From Kaistella yonginensis (GTDB taxonomy: Bacteria; Bacteroidota; Bacteroidia; Flavobacteriales; Weeksellaceae), in assembly GCF_030409525.1 (NCBI RefSeq), contig NZ_JAUFQB010000053.1:1-40078 (forward strand): DNA of 40,078 nucleotides. The letters run 5' to 3'. This document shows, one piece after another, positions 19,463 to 28,203 of the stretch (its first letter is position 1; every line of letters begins with the position of its first letter). The notes beneath the pieces were generated by a model. That model was given only the letters and a program-made list of their open reading frames with translations, was not told the DNA's origin and ran no database searches. The position numbers and the translations under genes are program-made.

Positions 19463-20368
19463 ATGGAAAATCCTTTGGTAAGCATACTTTTGATCACTAT
19501 GAATCATGAAAAATTCATAGAACAAGCGGTTTTATCTGCGATCAACCTAGATTATCCAAACCTAGAAATTATTTTTTTAGATAATAATTCTGTGGATCAT
19601 ACTTATGAAATTGCAGAGAGAACATTTCAAAATTCTAAAATTCCGCATCAATTAATTAGAAATAAAGAAAACCATGGCGTTTCTAAAAATTTGAACATAA
19701 TGCTTTCTTTTGCAACCGGAAAATATGTTGCGATATTATCTGGTGATGATTGGTGGAAAGAAAATTTAATAACAGAAAAAGTTGCTTTTATCGGTTTAGG
19801 TTATGATTTTGTGCTTTCAGATGGCTACAAATATTTAGAAGAAACAGGAGAAACCATTCCGGTTTACACCCAAAAAGAGAAAGATAAAATTATAAATACG
19901 CTCCCTCGCTTCTTCAAGGAAAATGTTGTTGCAAACAAAACTGCAAATGTAGGAACCTTTATAAAGCGAGATTTGCTGGTAAAACATCCTTTTGATGAAA
20001 ACATCAATACCGAAGATTGGGATATGAATTTGAGGATGACGCACCTAGGATATAAATTAGGATTTATAGACCAAAAATTATTTTATTACAGAATTTTGCC
20101 AAGCAGTTTATCGAGAAAGTGGGATGTGATGGAGGAGTCCTATCATAAAGTTACATCAAAATATTTGGATTATATAAAAACTGATAAAACTTTATATAAA
20201 AAATACCTCCTTCAGAAGTTGATGTTTAAATATGAAATACTACTTTCAAAAATTGATCATGATAGTGAGAAAAAACAAATGATAAAAACTTGGCGAACGG
20301 AAAAGATTAGAATCAAATATAAACAGCCAATTCAATTTTTTAAAATAATACTCAACCGGTTTTCTTAA
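19463..20368 (+). CDS. Family 2 glycosyltransferase
   Basis: This is a 301-aa GT-A inverting transferase. It begins NPLVSILLITMNHEKFIEQAV, has the nucleotide-binding IIFLDNNSVDHTYEIA, and the DxD equivalent AILSGDDWWKENL (about 91-103). A basic C-terminal tail suits peripheral membrane attachment. It is the last gene of the cluster, 2 nt after the aminotransferase, and converges on the cupin gene 7 nt away with no terminator visible between. Confidence 0.9.
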   Translation: MENPLVSILLITMNHEKFIEQAVLSAINLDYPNLEIIFLDNNSVDHTYEIAERTFQNSKIPHQLIRNKENHGVSKNLNIMLSFATGKYVAILSGDDWWKENLITEKVAFIGLGYDFVLSDGYKYLEETGETIPVYTQKEKDKIINTLPRFFKENVVANKTANVGTFIKRDLLVKHPFDENINTEDWDMNLRMTHLGYKLGFIDQKLFYYRILPSSLSRKWDVMEESYHKVTSKYLDYIKTDKTLYKKYLLQKLMFKYEILLSKIDHDSEKKQMIKTWRTEKIRIKYKQPIQFFKIILNRFS

Positions 20369-20375
20369 TTAAATC

Positions 20376-20720
20376 TTATTCCCGGGTATAATCATCCTGC
20401 AACCTTACAATATCATCCTCGCCAAAGTAAGTTCCCGTCTGTACTTCTACAAAAACGACCAATTCCGCAGAACGATTTTCAATGCGGTGTTTTGCACCTA
20501 GAGGAATGTGAATGCTCTCACCGTATTTTACGATAATTTCTTCACCATCTAAAATAACCACAGCTTCGCCCTGCACAATCGTCCAAAATTCTTGGCGGTG
20601 ATAATGAAATTGATAAGATAATCGCTGGCCTGGATTCACCTCGATTCTCTTCAATTTATAATGGGCTTCATCTTCCAAAACATAATATTTTCCCCAAGGT
20701 CTTTCACCGATTTCTAACAT
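20376..20720 (-). CDS. Cupin mannose-6-phosphate isomerase, type II domain
   Basis: This is a small stand-alone cupin of the type II phosphomannose isomerase family, about 114 aa. The opening MLEIGERPWGKYYVLED and the metal-binding block PGQRLSYQFHYHRQEFWTIVQGEA (His-x-His-x5-Trp) are characteristic; IPLGAKHRIEN supplies the later His. These domains often occur fused to GDP-mannose pyrophosphorylase; alone they may isomerise a sugar phosphate. An ATG 9 nt upstream (20729) could also be used; I prefer 20720 because family members begin at MLEIGERPWG. It is convergent with the glycan cluster. Confidence 0.82.
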   Translation of the reverse strand: MLEIGERPWGKYYVLEDEAHYKLKRIEVNPGQRLSYQFHYHRQEFWTIVQGEAVVILDGEEIIVKYGESIHIPLGAKHRIENRSAELVVFVEVQTGTYFGEDDIVRLQDDYTRE

Positions 20721-20740
20721 ATTGCACATTATTTAAGATG

Positions 20741-20748
20741 CAAAAATA
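20741..20748 (-). promoter_or_regulatory. -7 promoter element for the cupin gene
   Basis: The minus strand reads TATTTTTG, matching TAnnTTTG, 20 nt upstream of the favoured ATG. It is back to back with the gltX promoter. Confidence 0.55.
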
Positions 20749-20778
20749 AGAAATATTACGCAACGCTGAATTTTTCTT

Positions 20779-20786
20779 TAAATTTG
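20779..20786 (+). promoter_or_regulatory. -7 promoter element and strong ribosome binding site of gltX
   Basis: TAAATTTG lies 19 nt before the gltX ATG. Unusually for this phylum, AAGGAG occurs 4 nt before the ATG (about 20799-20804), a textbook Shine-Dalgarno. Confidence 0.65.
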
Positions 20787-20805
20787 TAACTTAAAATTAA
20801 GGAGA

Positions 20806-22317
20806 ATGAGCAAAGTAAGAGTGCGTTTTGCACCAAGTCCAACCGGACCTTTACATTTAGGAGGTGTTAGAACTGCCTTATATGATTACCTTTTCGCCAA
20901 GAATCAAGGCGGCGAATTTATATTGAGAATCGAGGATACTGATACCGCCAGATATGTGGAAGGTGCAGAAGAATACATACAAGAAGCACTAGAATGGTGC
21001 GGAATAATCCCAGATGAAAGCCCAAAACACGGCGGAAATTACGGACCCTACAGACAGTCGGAAAGACGTGATATTTATGACCGCCATTTAGTTGGTTTAT
21101 TGAAAACCGATTTCGCCTATCTTGCATTCGATACGCCTGAAGAGCTCGATGAAGTTCGAAATGAATTCGAGAAAAACGGAGAAGTATTCGCGTATAATTA
21201 TATCACCAGAAATCGTCTGAAAAACTCTTTAACAATAAGTAAGGAAGAAGTTCAGAAATTATTGAATGAAGGAAGTCCATACGTTGTGCGCTTTAAAATG
21301 CCAGTGGATCGAACTTTAGTTCTAGAAGATATTATTCGAGGCACTTCTTCCGTAAATACGAATACATTGGACGACAAGGTTTTGGTGAAAAATGATGGGA
21401 TGCCAACCTACCATTTCGCCAATGTGGTTGATGATCATGAAATGAAAATTACCCATGTGATTCGTGGTGAAGAATGGCTGCCATCGCTAGGTTTACACTA
21501 TCTACTTTATGAAGCAATGGGTTGGGAACGACCGGAATTTGCTCACTTATCATTAATTTTAAAACCGGAAGGAAAAGGAAAATTAAGCAAAAGAGATGGA
21601 GATAAATTTGGATTCCCTGTATTTCCATTAAACTTTAAAGATCCAGAATCTGGAAATGTTTCCAAAGGTTACCGTGAAGAAGGATATCTTCCAGAAGCGT
21701 TTATCAATATGGTCGCACTGCTTGGTTGGAGTCCTGCGAATGATAGAGAGGTTTTAACTTTAGAAGAAATGATTGCAGAATTTGACCTGCATAAAGTGCA
21801 TAAAGCAGGGGCCAGGTTTAATAAAGAGAAAGCAGAATGGTTTAACAGTGAATATTTACGCGCAAAATCTGACGAAGAAGTTTTAGAATTATTAAAGAAG
21901 GCAGAAGGAATTACACTTGAAAACTCAAGTGATGCTCAATTGTTGAAAATCATTTCATTAATGAAAGAAAGAGCCACCTTTGTCCGGGATATTTATACAG
22001 AGGGTATATTCTTCTTTGAAGCGCCAACGCAATATGAGGAGAAAGCCGTAAAAAAAGCTTGGAATGAAGCTGCTGTAGAAGTGATGAGCGAATTTTCTTT
22101 AAAATTACAGGATTCTGTTTTTGAGCCTTTAACTTTAAAACAAGATATTCATGATTTTGCAGAAAGCAAAGGGTTGGGTATGGGAAAAGTAATGATGCCA
22201 CTTCGCCTCTGTTTAGTAGGAGAATTGAAAGGTCCAGACGTACCAGATATTATGCAAATCCTTGGAAAAGAAGAGACTATCGCCAGAATAAAAAATGCGG
22301 TGAATAATATTCAATAA
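20806..22317 (+). CDS. gltX: Glutamyl-tRNA synthetase
   Basis: GltX is a class I aminoacyl-tRNA synthetase charging tRNA-Glu (and tRNA-Gln in organisms using GatCAB). The 503-aa protein has the HIGH-equivalent APSPTGPLHLGG (residues 8-19), IEDTD (about 42-46), HVIRGEEWL, and the KMSKS-equivalent KLSKRDGDKFG. The C-terminal anticodon-binding helical domain is complete. It has its own promoter and a good Shine-Dalgarno. Confidence 0.98.
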   Translation: MSKVRVRFAPSPTGPLHLGGVRTALYDYLFAKNQGGEFILRIEDTDTARYVEGAEEYIQEALEWCGIIPDESPKHGGNYGPYRQSERRDIYDRHLVGLLKTDFAYLAFDTPEELDEVRNEFEKNGEVFAYNYITRNRLKNSLTISKEEVQKLLNEGSPYVVRFKMPVDRTLVLEDIIRGTSSVNTNTLDDKVLVKNDGMPTYHFANVVDDHEMKITHVIRGEEWLPSLGLHYLLYEAMGWERPEFAHLSLILKPEGKGKLSKRDGDKFGFPVFPLNFKDPESGNVSKGYREEGYLPEAFINMVALLGWSPANDREVLTLEEMIAEFDLHKVHKAGARFNKEKAEWFNSEYLRAKSDEEVLELLKKAEGITLENSSDAQLLKIISLMKERATFVRDIYTEGIFFFEAPTQYEEKAVKKAWNEAAVEVMSEFSLKLQDSVFEPLTLKQDIHDFAESKGLGMGKVMMPLRLCLVGELKGPDVPDIMQILGKEETIARIKNAVNNIQ

Positions 22318-22334
22318 CTTTCTTTATTTTTTAC

Positions 22335-22342
22335 TAAATTTG
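22335..22342 (+). promoter_or_regulatory. -7 promoter element for accA
   Basis: TAAATTTG lies 22 nt upstream of the accA ATG, 18 nt after the gltX stop. Confidence 0.6.
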
Positions 22343-22364
22343 AAGGATAATTTTAATAACTGAA

Positions 22365-23321
22365 ATGGAATACTTAAGCTTTGAACTTCCGATTAAAGAC
22401 CTGATGGATCAGTATCAAACCTGCTCCTTGGTCGGCGAAGAAAGTGGTGTAGATGTAAAACTTGCCTGCTCGCAAATCGAAGATAAAATTATAGAAAAGA
22501 AAAAAGAGATATATCATCATCTTACGCCATGGCAGAGAGTGCAGCTTTCCCGTCATCCAGATCGTCCTTATACGTTAGATTTCATTAAAGGAATTACCGA
22601 TAAAGACAGTTTCTTGGAACTTCACGGCGATCGGAATTTTGCTGATGATCCTGCGATGATTGGTGGTTTAGCCACTATTGATGGTCAACGAGTAATGATC
22701 ATCGGCACGCAGAAAGGACGAACAACCAAAGAAAGGCAACACCGAAGATTCGGAATGAGTAATCCTGAAGGATATAGAAAAGCATTGCGATTGATGAAAC
22801 TGGCAGAAAAATTTCATATTCCTGTAATTTCTCTAATCGATACGCCAGGAGCTTATCCTGGTTTAGAAGCAGAGGAACGCGGACAAGGCGAAGCGATTGC
22901 CCGTAATATTTTCGAAATGACCATGCTCAAAACTCCAATTTTTGTTTATATCATTGGCGAAGGAGCGAGTGGTGGCGCCTTGGGAATTGGTGTTGGAAAT
23001 AAGGTGTATATGCTTGAAAACACTTGGTACACGGTTATTGCTCCGGAAAGTTGTTCTTCAATCCTTTGGAGAAATTGGGATCATAAAGAAGATGCAGCCA
23101 ATGCATTGAAATTAACACCACAAGATGCCTTAAAAGAAAAATTCATTGATGGAATTGTAGAGGAACCACTGGGAGGTGCGCACTACGAACCACAAGTTGC
23201 GTATGATCATTTAAAGGTGTCTATTCTGCAAAACATCAAAGCGTTTTCTAAATTTACCGGTAAAGAATTAGAAACCCAAAGGCAAGATAAATTTATTGCA
23301 ATGGGGCAATTTAAAGGGTAA
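22365..23321 (+). CDS. accA: Acetyl-CoA carboxylase carboxyltransferase subunit alpha
   Basis: AccA with AccD transfers the carboxyl group from carboxybiotin to acetyl-CoA, giving malonyl-CoA. The 318-aa protein has the helical N-terminus, [17 protein letters not shown], and the crotonase-fold active region [29 protein letters not shown] with [12 protein letters not shown] forming the oxyanion hole. Length is normal. It is monocistronic between its -7 element and the terminator at 23348-23372; accB-accC lie 14 kb upstream. Confidence 0.98.
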   Translation: MEYLSFELPIKDLMDQYQTCSLVGEESGVDVKLACSQIEDKIIEKKKEIYHHLTPWQRVQLSRHPDRPYTLDFIKGITDKDSFLELHGDRNFADDPAMIGGLATIDGQRVMIIGTQKGRTTKERQHRRFGMSNPEGYRKALRLMKLAEKFHIPVISLIDTPGAYPGLEAEERGQGEAIARNIFEMTMLKTPIFVYIIGEGASGGALGIGVGNKVYMLENTWYTVIAPESCSSILWRNWDHKEDAANALKLTPQDALKEKFIDGIVEEPLGGAHYEPQVAYDHLKVSILQNIKAFSKFTGKELETQRQDKFIAMGQFKG

Positions 23322-23347
23322 AAAAATATAGGATAAGAATTAAATAG

Positions 23348-23372
23348 AAACGGGCTTTAGCCCGTTTTTTTT
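23348..23372 (+). terminator. Intrinsic terminator after accA
   Basis: An 8-bp GC-rich stem (23348-23355 with 23360-23367), TTTA loop, then eight T residues. Confidence 0.93.
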
Positions 23373-23505
23373 ATGAGAAATCGCTGCTTTTTAACGAAAC
23401 TTAAAGTTATTGTGAAAAAGAAATTCTCTTTCCCCATCTCTAAAAGGCAAAAAAAATTCTGCAATTGCTTACAGAATTTAATTTACTTTACATAAAATTT
23501 TCAAT

Positions 23506-24216
23506 CTATTCAAAAAGCTCGGCGGTATTTAAAACCGTTACTTTTCCATCCTCGCAACGAATTGCTTCCCCGGGAAAATTCTGAATCATATGATAATCAT
23601 GAGTAGCCATAACCACTGCAGAATTGTTTTCGAAAGCAACCTGCTTTAATAAGGTCATAATTTCATTGGAAGTCTCTGGGTCTAGGTTACCAGTCGGCTC
23701 ATCTGCCAAAATCAATTGCGGGTGATTCAGAAGGGCTCTGGCGATGGCAATTCTTTGTTGTTCCCCACCAGAAAGCTCATGTGGCATTTTGTGTTTTTTA
23801 GATTTCATTCCCACACTTGCCAAGACCTCGTTAATTCGGTCGTCCATTTGGGTTTTATCATTCCAGCCGGTTGCTTCAAGAACGAATCTTAAATTCTTTT
23901 CAACCGTTCGATCCGGTAATAACTGAAAGTCCTGGAAAACGATTCCTAACTTCCTTCTTAGATTCGGAATGTCTGATGTTCTTAATTTTGCCAAATCAAA
24001 TCCAGCAATAATTCCCTGACCTGAGCTGAGCGGTATGTGACCGTAAAGCGTTTTTAACAAAGAACTCTTTCCTGAACCTGTTTTACCGATAAGATAGCAA
24101 AATCTACCTTGCTTGATGTTGAGATTAACTTCATTAAGTACGGTGAAATTCTTCTGTGCAATTTTTGCGTTTTTCAGATGGATGACATCTTGACCTTCTT
24201 GAAAAGTATGTGGCAT
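23506..24216 (-). CDS. ftsE: FtsE-like cell-division ABC transporter ATPase
   Basis: FtsE is the cytoplasmic ATPase of FtsEX, which links the divisome to peptidoglycan hydrolase activation. The 236-aa protein has Walker A GKTGSGKS (44-51), the Q-loop VFQDFQLLPDRTV, signature LSGGEQQR (148-155), Walker B LILADEPTGNLD and the H-loop ATHDYHM. The DFQLLPDRTVEKNL block is typical of FtsE rather than LolD. FtsX is not adjacent; this separation is common in Bacteroidota. A different MacB/LolD-like assignment is less likely. Confidence 0.9.
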   Translation of the reverse strand: MPHTFQEGQDVIHLKNAKIAQKNFTVLNEVNLNIKQGRFCYLIGKTGSGKSSLLKTLYGHIPLSSGQGIIAGFDLAKLRTSDIPNLRRKLGIVFQDFQLLPDRTVEKNLRFVLEATGWNDKTQMDDRINEVLASVGMKSKKHKMPHELSGGEQQRIAIARALLNHPQLILADEPTGNLDPETSNEIMTLLKQVAFENNSAVVMATHDYHMIQNFPGEAIRCEDGKVTVLNTAELFE

Positions 24217-24317
24217 ATCGTGTGTTGATTGTGATAAATAAAATGAAATGTTGCATTAGCAGATCAAAAATAGAAAAAAACTTTCTCCTGCGCATGCATT
24301 TTAGCAAATTTTAACAA

Positions 24318-24350
24318 CAAAAAATGCCTGAAAAATTACTTTTCAAGCAT
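24318..24350 (-). terminator. Intrinsic terminator after rpmH
   Basis: On the minus strand an 11-bp stem with one G-U pair (24340-24350 with 24324-24334) and a 5-nt loop is followed by a T run (24318-24323). Confidence 0.88.
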
Positions 24351-24374
24351 GTTTGTATATGATAATTCCTGAGA

Positions 24375-24533
24375 TTATCTCTTAGCGCGCTGTGCACTTA
24401 CAGTTAAACTCTTTCTGCCTTTTGCTCTTCTTGCAGCCAATATTCTTCTACCGTTAGGCGTTGACATTCTTAAACGAAAACCGTGTTTGTTTCTTTTCTT
24501 TCTTTCAGATGGTTGAAATGTTCTTTTTGGCAT
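24375..24533 (-). CDS. rpmH: 50S ribosomal protein bL34
   Basis: This gene encodes a 52-aa, very basic ribosomal protein of the large subunit. The sequence starts [18 protein letters not shown] and contains [18 protein letters not shown] and [14 protein letters not shown], the universal bL34 pattern. It has a consensus promoter and its own terminator. The rnpA gene that follows rpmH in most bacteria is absent here; ftsE lies downstream instead. Confidence 0.97.
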   Translation of the reverse strand: MPKRTFQPSERKKRNKHGFRLRMSTPNGRRILAARRAKGRKSLTVSAQRAKR

Positions 24534-24577
24534 TGCTTATATTTTTAAGTAAAAACTATATCTTATTTTTCAGATTG

Positions 24578-24608
24578 CAAATATAGGAAACTTTTTATTT
24601 ACCGCAAA
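24578..24608 (-). promoter_or_regulatory. Bacteroidota promoter of rpmH
   Basis: The minus strand has TTTG (24608-24605), exactly 19 nt, then TATATTTG (24585-24578). It is a perfect match to the phylum consensus, about 45 nt upstream of the ATG. Confidence 0.88.
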
Positions 24609-24756
24609 CAATATTTGGGATTTTTCTTAAGAAATAGGTTTAAATATTTTTAAGATCATCATTTTTTTGTTTTTAACTTTTCCCTTGTTAATGCTGTAAT
24701 ATTTTACGTCTTGTCTGAAATTTCTGTTTTTTTTAACCTTAAATAAAAACAAACCC

Positions 24757-24764
24757 TATCTTTG
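24757..24764 (+). promoter_or_regulatory. -7 promoter element for the DHH phosphoesterase
   Basis: TATCTTTG lies 27 nt before the ATG at 24792. It overlaps an upstream in-frame TTG and so decides the start in favour of 24792. Confidence 0.7.
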
Positions 24765-24791
24765 CTCTTCTTAAAAAAAATATCCCAATTA

Positions 24792-25799
24792 ATGTTTACT
24801 TCATCCGAAATTTTAGAGATTCAAAAGCTTTTAACACCTGAACATAAAATTGTTATCATCACCCATTACAATCCAGATGGCGACGCCATTGGCTCCAGTT
24901 TGGGATTAAAACATTTTTTAAAACAAAAGGGAATAGAAGCAGAGGTTATTGTTCCCAATGATTTTCCGAAATTTCTAAAATGGATGCCGGACGCGAAGCA
25001 AATCATTATCGCAGATTACAAAAGAAAACAGGCCGGTGAAGCAATTTATACGGCAGATGTTATCTTTGTTTTAGATTTTAATGCCTCACACCGAAGCGGT
25101 AATTTAGTAGCCCCTTGGCTTGAAAAAGCACGGGCAACAAAAATTTTAATTGACCACCATCAGCAACCGGATGATTTTCATTATGTCTATTCGGACGTTA
25201 CCATTCCTGCGACCTGCCAAATGGTGTATCACTTTATCCAAGCTTTAAATGAAGAAAATCTGGTCAATAAAGAAGTTGCAGAATGTTTATACACCGGGAT
25301 AATGACTGATACTGGTGGTTTTCGTTTTCGGTCTACAAGCGCAACCACGCACAGGATTACAGCGAACCTTATTGAAAAAGGAGCAGATCCGGCCATGATT
25401 ACCTCGAACACTTGGGATACGAATACCGTTTCCAGACTGCATCTTCTGGCACTGATTTTGGGGAGAATTGAAGTGGTAAAAGAGGGGAAAGTAGCCATAC
25501 TTTGGTTAAAACGCGATGAGCTAAAAGAATTCGGTTTCCAAAAAGGAGATACCGAAGGATTTGTAAATTATGGCTTAAGTATTATGGGTACGCAGGTTTC
25601 TGCATTTTTTATGGAAGATTTGTATGATGATTTCATTAAAATTTCCTTCCGTTCTAAAGAAGATGTTGATGTTAATCAATTTTCGCGAAAACACTTTAAC
25701 GGTGGCGGTCATATCAATGCAGCAGGTGGTAAGTATATGAAAAGCATCGAAGAAACAATCATCGATTTTAAAGCTAAAATTGAGCAAGAGGAATTTTAA
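24792..25799 (+). CDS. DHH/DHHA1 phosphoesterase, NrnA-like
   Basis: This 335-aa cytoplasmic Mn-dependent phosphoesterase resembles NrnA, which degrades nanoRNA and hydrolyses 3'-phosphoadenosine 5'-phosphate. The DHH domain has HYNPDGDAIGSSLG, FVLDFNASHRSG and the name-giving ILIDHHQQPD; CLYTGIMTDTGGFRF is motif IV. The DHHA1 domain ends with FNGGGHINAAGGKY, the substrate-binding GGGH. The start at 24792 follows from the promoter position. It overlaps the convergent hydrolase gene by 4 nt. Confidence 0.92.
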   Translation: MFTSSEILEIQKLLTPEHKIVIITHYNPDGDAIGSSLGLKHFLKQKGIEAEVIVPNDFPKFLKWMPDAKQIIIADYKRKQAGEAIYTADVIFVLDFNASHRSGNLVAPWLEKARATKILIDHHQQPDDFHYVYSDVTIPATCQMVYHFIQALNEENLVNKEVAECLYTGIMTDTGGFRFRSTSATTHRITANLIEKGADPAMITSNTWDTNTVSRLHLLALILGRIEVVKEGKVAILWLKRDELKEFGFQKGDTEGFVNYGLSIMGTQVSAFFMEDLYDDFIKISFRSKEDVDVNQFSRKHFNGGGHINAAGGKYMKSIEETIIDFKAKIEQEEF

Positions 25800-26578
25800 A
25801 ACACCAAATTCTTCGGCAAATGGTGCAGCAATTCTGTATTGATAATTTCTGCACATATCGTTGGTTTTTCCCAATGTCCATTATGTCCACTATCCAATAA
25901 GTAAGATTTGATATTGGTCTTCTCGGGAAGGTTGTTGAGTACGGTATCCGTTTTTACTGCATTGTCATGTTTGCCCGCAATTATCAAGATTTTTCCAGCA
26001 AAACTTTCCAGTACTGCCGTTTTATCAGTTCTTTCCATCATACCTTTTACTGCAGCCAAAACCCCAGTAGTTGGGGTAGAAAGGGCGATTTTTTTAGCGA
26101 TTTCTATTTTACCTTCCAAAATATCTTTCTCATTAGGATTAAATAAATTGGGAATTCCCGCCTGAACGTAAGCTGGAAAAGCTTCTTTAATAACTCTCAA
26201 ACTTTTTTGGCGCTGATCTTTTTTCTCTTGGTCATCAGTGAATGGTGAGGAAAAAAACAAGGTGATGCTTTTTAAAACTTCTGGAAACTTTTCAGTAAAA
26301 GCAAGTGTAGCATAGCCGCCCATCGAATGGCCGAGCAAATGAAACTTATCGATATGTAAAGTATCTGTTACTTTTTTTACTTCCTGAGCCATCAATTCCA
26401 TCGTATGCGTTTCCGCAATTACTTCTGATGACCCATGACCAGGCAAATTTATTTTAATTAAAGTGAATTCTTTGGAAAGATGAGGTTCCATTTCTTTCCA
26501 AATCGTATGGTTTTCCATAAACCCGTGGAGTAAAACAAGCTGCTCTTTTCCATTGCCCGATATTTCGTAATGTAACAT
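25796..26578 (-). CDS. Alpha/beta hydrolase
   Basis: This is a 260-aa alpha/beta-hydrolase fold enzyme with a complete triad. The nucleophile Ser85 lies in LLGHSMGGYA, the acid is probably Asp205 in IAGKHDNAV, and the base is His232 or His235 in LLDSGHNGHWEKP. HGFMENHTIW (about 19-28) forms the oxyanion region. Substrate is unknown; MenH-like or esterase roles are possible. No signal peptide is present. It lies 12 nt after the lipoprotein gene and may be cotranscribed with it. Confidence 0.88.
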   Translation of the reverse strand: MLHYEISGNGKEQLVLLHGFMENHTIWKEMEPHLSKEFTLIKINLPGHGSSEVIAETHTMELMAQEVKKVTDTLHIDKFHLLGHSMGGYATLAFTEKFPEVLKSITLFFSSPFTDDQEKKDQRQKSLRVIKEAFPAYVQAGIPNLFNPNEKDILEGKIEIAKKIALSTPTTGVLAAVKGMMERTDKTAVLESFAGKILIIAGKHDNAVKTDTVLNNLPEKTNIKSYLLDSGHNGHWEKPTICAEIINTELLHHLPKNLVF

Positions 26579-26590
26579 TGTTGGTAATTT

Positions 26591-27097
26591 TTAAAAGTGA
26601 ATATCTATGTAGTCAACAAATCCCGAACCATTCACCTTATTCTGTAATCTCCAAAAATTTCCTTTGCCCTCATCGAAGAAGGTCGTTTTTTTAGTTCTTT
26701 TAAAAATAACCCCTTTAATGTTCTGAATTATTTCTCCTTCAAAGTTGAGATGCTTTTCCGACACTTTTTTTATCTCGCCATCGATGGTTAAAGTGTTTTT
26801 GCCGGATTTTATCGTACCGGAAAGATGGTATAAATCGCGACCAGTTTTTTCGAAGTTTACCGTGCCAGAAAATGGCGAAATTTCATCTGAACTAAATTTC
26901 AATTGATGCTTTCCACTTAAATCTTTAAAAATATTTTGTTGATTTTTAAGAAAAATGCGATCGTTTATTTTTTGCCGTTCGGCATTAATCGAATCGATTT
27001 TTTTAGATTCTATCGATATAAGCTCGGCATTGTCCGTTTGTCTTTTTGAACAAGACCCAAAGAGAAGAAGCGAGAAAGTTAGGATGATCTGTTTCAT
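26591..27097 (-). CDS. Hypothetical lipoprotein
   Basis: This is a 168-aa protein with a lipoprotein signal: MKQIILTFSLLLFGSC has hydrophobic residues and lipobox LFGS-Cys16. After a charged helical spacer (about 20-55) comes a small beta-rich domain (about 58-168) that I do not recognise. Several motifs such as FSGTVNFEKTGRDLYHLSGTIKSGKNTLTIDGEI suggest a repeated antiparallel sheet. It is probably anchored in the outer or inner membrane, facing the periplasm. Confidence 0.75.
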   Translation of the reverse strand: MKQIILTFSLLLFGSCSKRQTDNAELISIESKKIDSINAERQKINDRIFLKNQQNIFKDLSGKHQLKFSSDEISPFSGTVNFEKTGRDLYHLSGTIKSGKNTLTIDGEIKKVSEKHLNFEGEIIQNIKGVIFKRTKKTTFFDEGKGNFWRLQNKVNGSGFVDYIDIHF

Positions 27098-27179
27098 TTT
27101 TCAAAAGTAAGTTTTGCTCAAATTTAATAAAAAATTGGAGTTCCAAAATTATTGGTCTTACTGATTAGAGAATTTACTG

Positions 27180-27629
27180 CTAAAGTTTTGTTTTAGAATC
27201 CATAACGATCGTTACTGGTCCATCATTTAGTAATGAAACCTTCATATCTGCGCCAAAAATCCCGCTCTCCGTTTTCAAATTTGATTTGATGAGTTCAGCT
27301 TTGAAATAATCAAATAACGGCACGGCTTTGTTGGGCTTTGCTGCTTTAATAAAAGACGGGCGGTTTCCCTTTTTATAATCAGCAATCAAAGTAAACTGGC
27401 TAATACAAAGAATCTCTCCGGCAATATCTAAAATTGATAAGTTCAGTTTGCCTTCTTCATCACCGAAAATACGCAGATTAAGTATTTTTTGAGCAAGCCA
27501 GTCTGCATCGTTATTTTCATCTTCCTCATCAATACCTATTAACAATAGTAAACCACGGCTAATTGCGCCGACGATTGTACCATCAACTTTTACCTGCGCT
27601 TGGGAAACTCTTTGAATAACTGCTTTCAA
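27180..27629 (-). CDS. dtd: D-aminoacyl-tRNA deacylase
   Basis: DTD hydrolyses D-amino acids (and glycine) from mischarged tRNAs. The 149-aa protein starts MKAVIQRVSQAQVKVDG and has the two catalytic cross-subunit motifs, ISQFTLIADYKKGNRPSF (SQxx[TS]) and NDGPVTIVMDS (NxGPVT). Length is normal for the homodimeric enzyme. It lies 23 nt downstream of the Rieske-like gene, probably in one transcript. Confidence 0.96.
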   Translation of the reverse strand: MKAVIQRVSQAQVKVDGTIVGAISRGLLLLIGIDEEDENNDADWLAQKILNLRIFGDEEGKLNLSILDIAGEILCISQFTLIADYKKGNRPSFIKAAKPNKAVPLFDYFKAELIKSNLKTESGIFGADMKVSLLNDGPVTIVMDSKTKL

Positions 27630-27652
27630 TCCTTGGGAATTTTGAACCTTTA

Positions 27653-28102
27653 TTAATAATAGACGGATAGAATTTTGGTATTCGTATCGTAACTATAAAG
27701 GTATGTTTTTGGCGAGACTTGCGCGATTTTTGTGGGTTCTCCGGTAATGGTAATCCACTCAGCGCCATCTTTAGGACAAATGATTTTAATGTCGTTCTCT
27801 ACACTAAGGGTCGTATCGCTATCGGGGCAAATATGTGGTGCGTTTCGGTCGTAGACCTTGAATCCATTGGTCGTTCGTGCTATAATTAAACCTCTCGTGC
27901 CAGATTGCTGTTCATTGATATACATCCAACCCCCAACATTTTGTAAAGTAAAATATGCTGGCAAATTTAGATTCAAAACTAGGTTGATGGGAGCGCTGGG
28001 GAAGCAACTTACTGTTTCCTCACGACTACTACAAGAGCTGCTATTTAAAACGCTAAAAAGAAGAATTATAGTGAAAAAGGTGCTGTAAATATTTCTTTTC
28101 AT
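27653..28102 (-). CDS. Degenerate Rieske-like lipoprotein
   Basis: This is a 149-aa exported protein with signal MKRNIYSTFFTIILLFSVLNSSSC, where Cys24 is a plausible lipidated cysteine. The C-terminal half resembles the flavobacterial Rieske-like family (RAPHICPDSDTTL then IKIICPKDGAEWITITGEP), with two Cys in the usual loops. The partner His residues of the C-x-H and C-x2-H motifs are replaced, so a normal 2Fe-2S cluster is unlikely. Function is unknown. It is divergent from greA and upstream of dtd. Confidence 0.65.
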   Translation of the reverse strand: MKRNIYSTFFTIILLFSVLNSSSCSSREETVSCFPSAPINLVLNLNLPAYFTLQNVGGWMYINEQQSGTRGLIIARTTNGFKVYDRNAPHICPDSDTTLSVENDIKIICPKDGAEWITITGEPTKIAQVSPKTYLYSYDTNTKILSVYY

Positions 28103-28116
28103 TTAAAATAAATTTA

Positions 28117-28124
28117 TATCTTTG
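28117..28124 (+). promoter_or_regulatory. -7 promoter element for greA
   Basis: TATCTTTG lies 79 nt upstream of the greA ATG. No other TAnnTTTG occurs between it and greA, so the transcript should have a leader of about 75 nt. Confidence 0.7.
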
Positions 28125-28152
28125 TGAAACAAATCAACACAAAAAAACATTG

Positions 28153-28180
28153 TCCGGCAAATGTCGGATTATTTTTTTAT
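28153..28180 (+). terminator. Intrinsic terminator inside the greA leader
   Basis: A 6-bp hairpin with one G-U pair (28153-28158 with 28163-28168) and loop AAAT is followed by TTATTTTTTT. It lies between the greA promoter and ATG, so it must be read through to express greA. A competing short stem (28147-28151 with 28160-28164) overlaps it. E. coli greA has a comparable leader terminator (GraL). Confidence 0.65.
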
Positions 28181-28203
28181 ACTAACGTTAAATATAAGAT
28201 ATT

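Noticed and set aside
20376..20729. The cupin as part of the glycan operon
   Set aside because: It is on the opposite strand with its own -7 element, so any link is functional at most, not transcriptional.
24375..24533. rpmH position as a sign of the replication origin
   Set aside because: No dnaA, rnpA or DnaA-box cluster is nearby; in Bacteroidota rpmH is often away from the origin.
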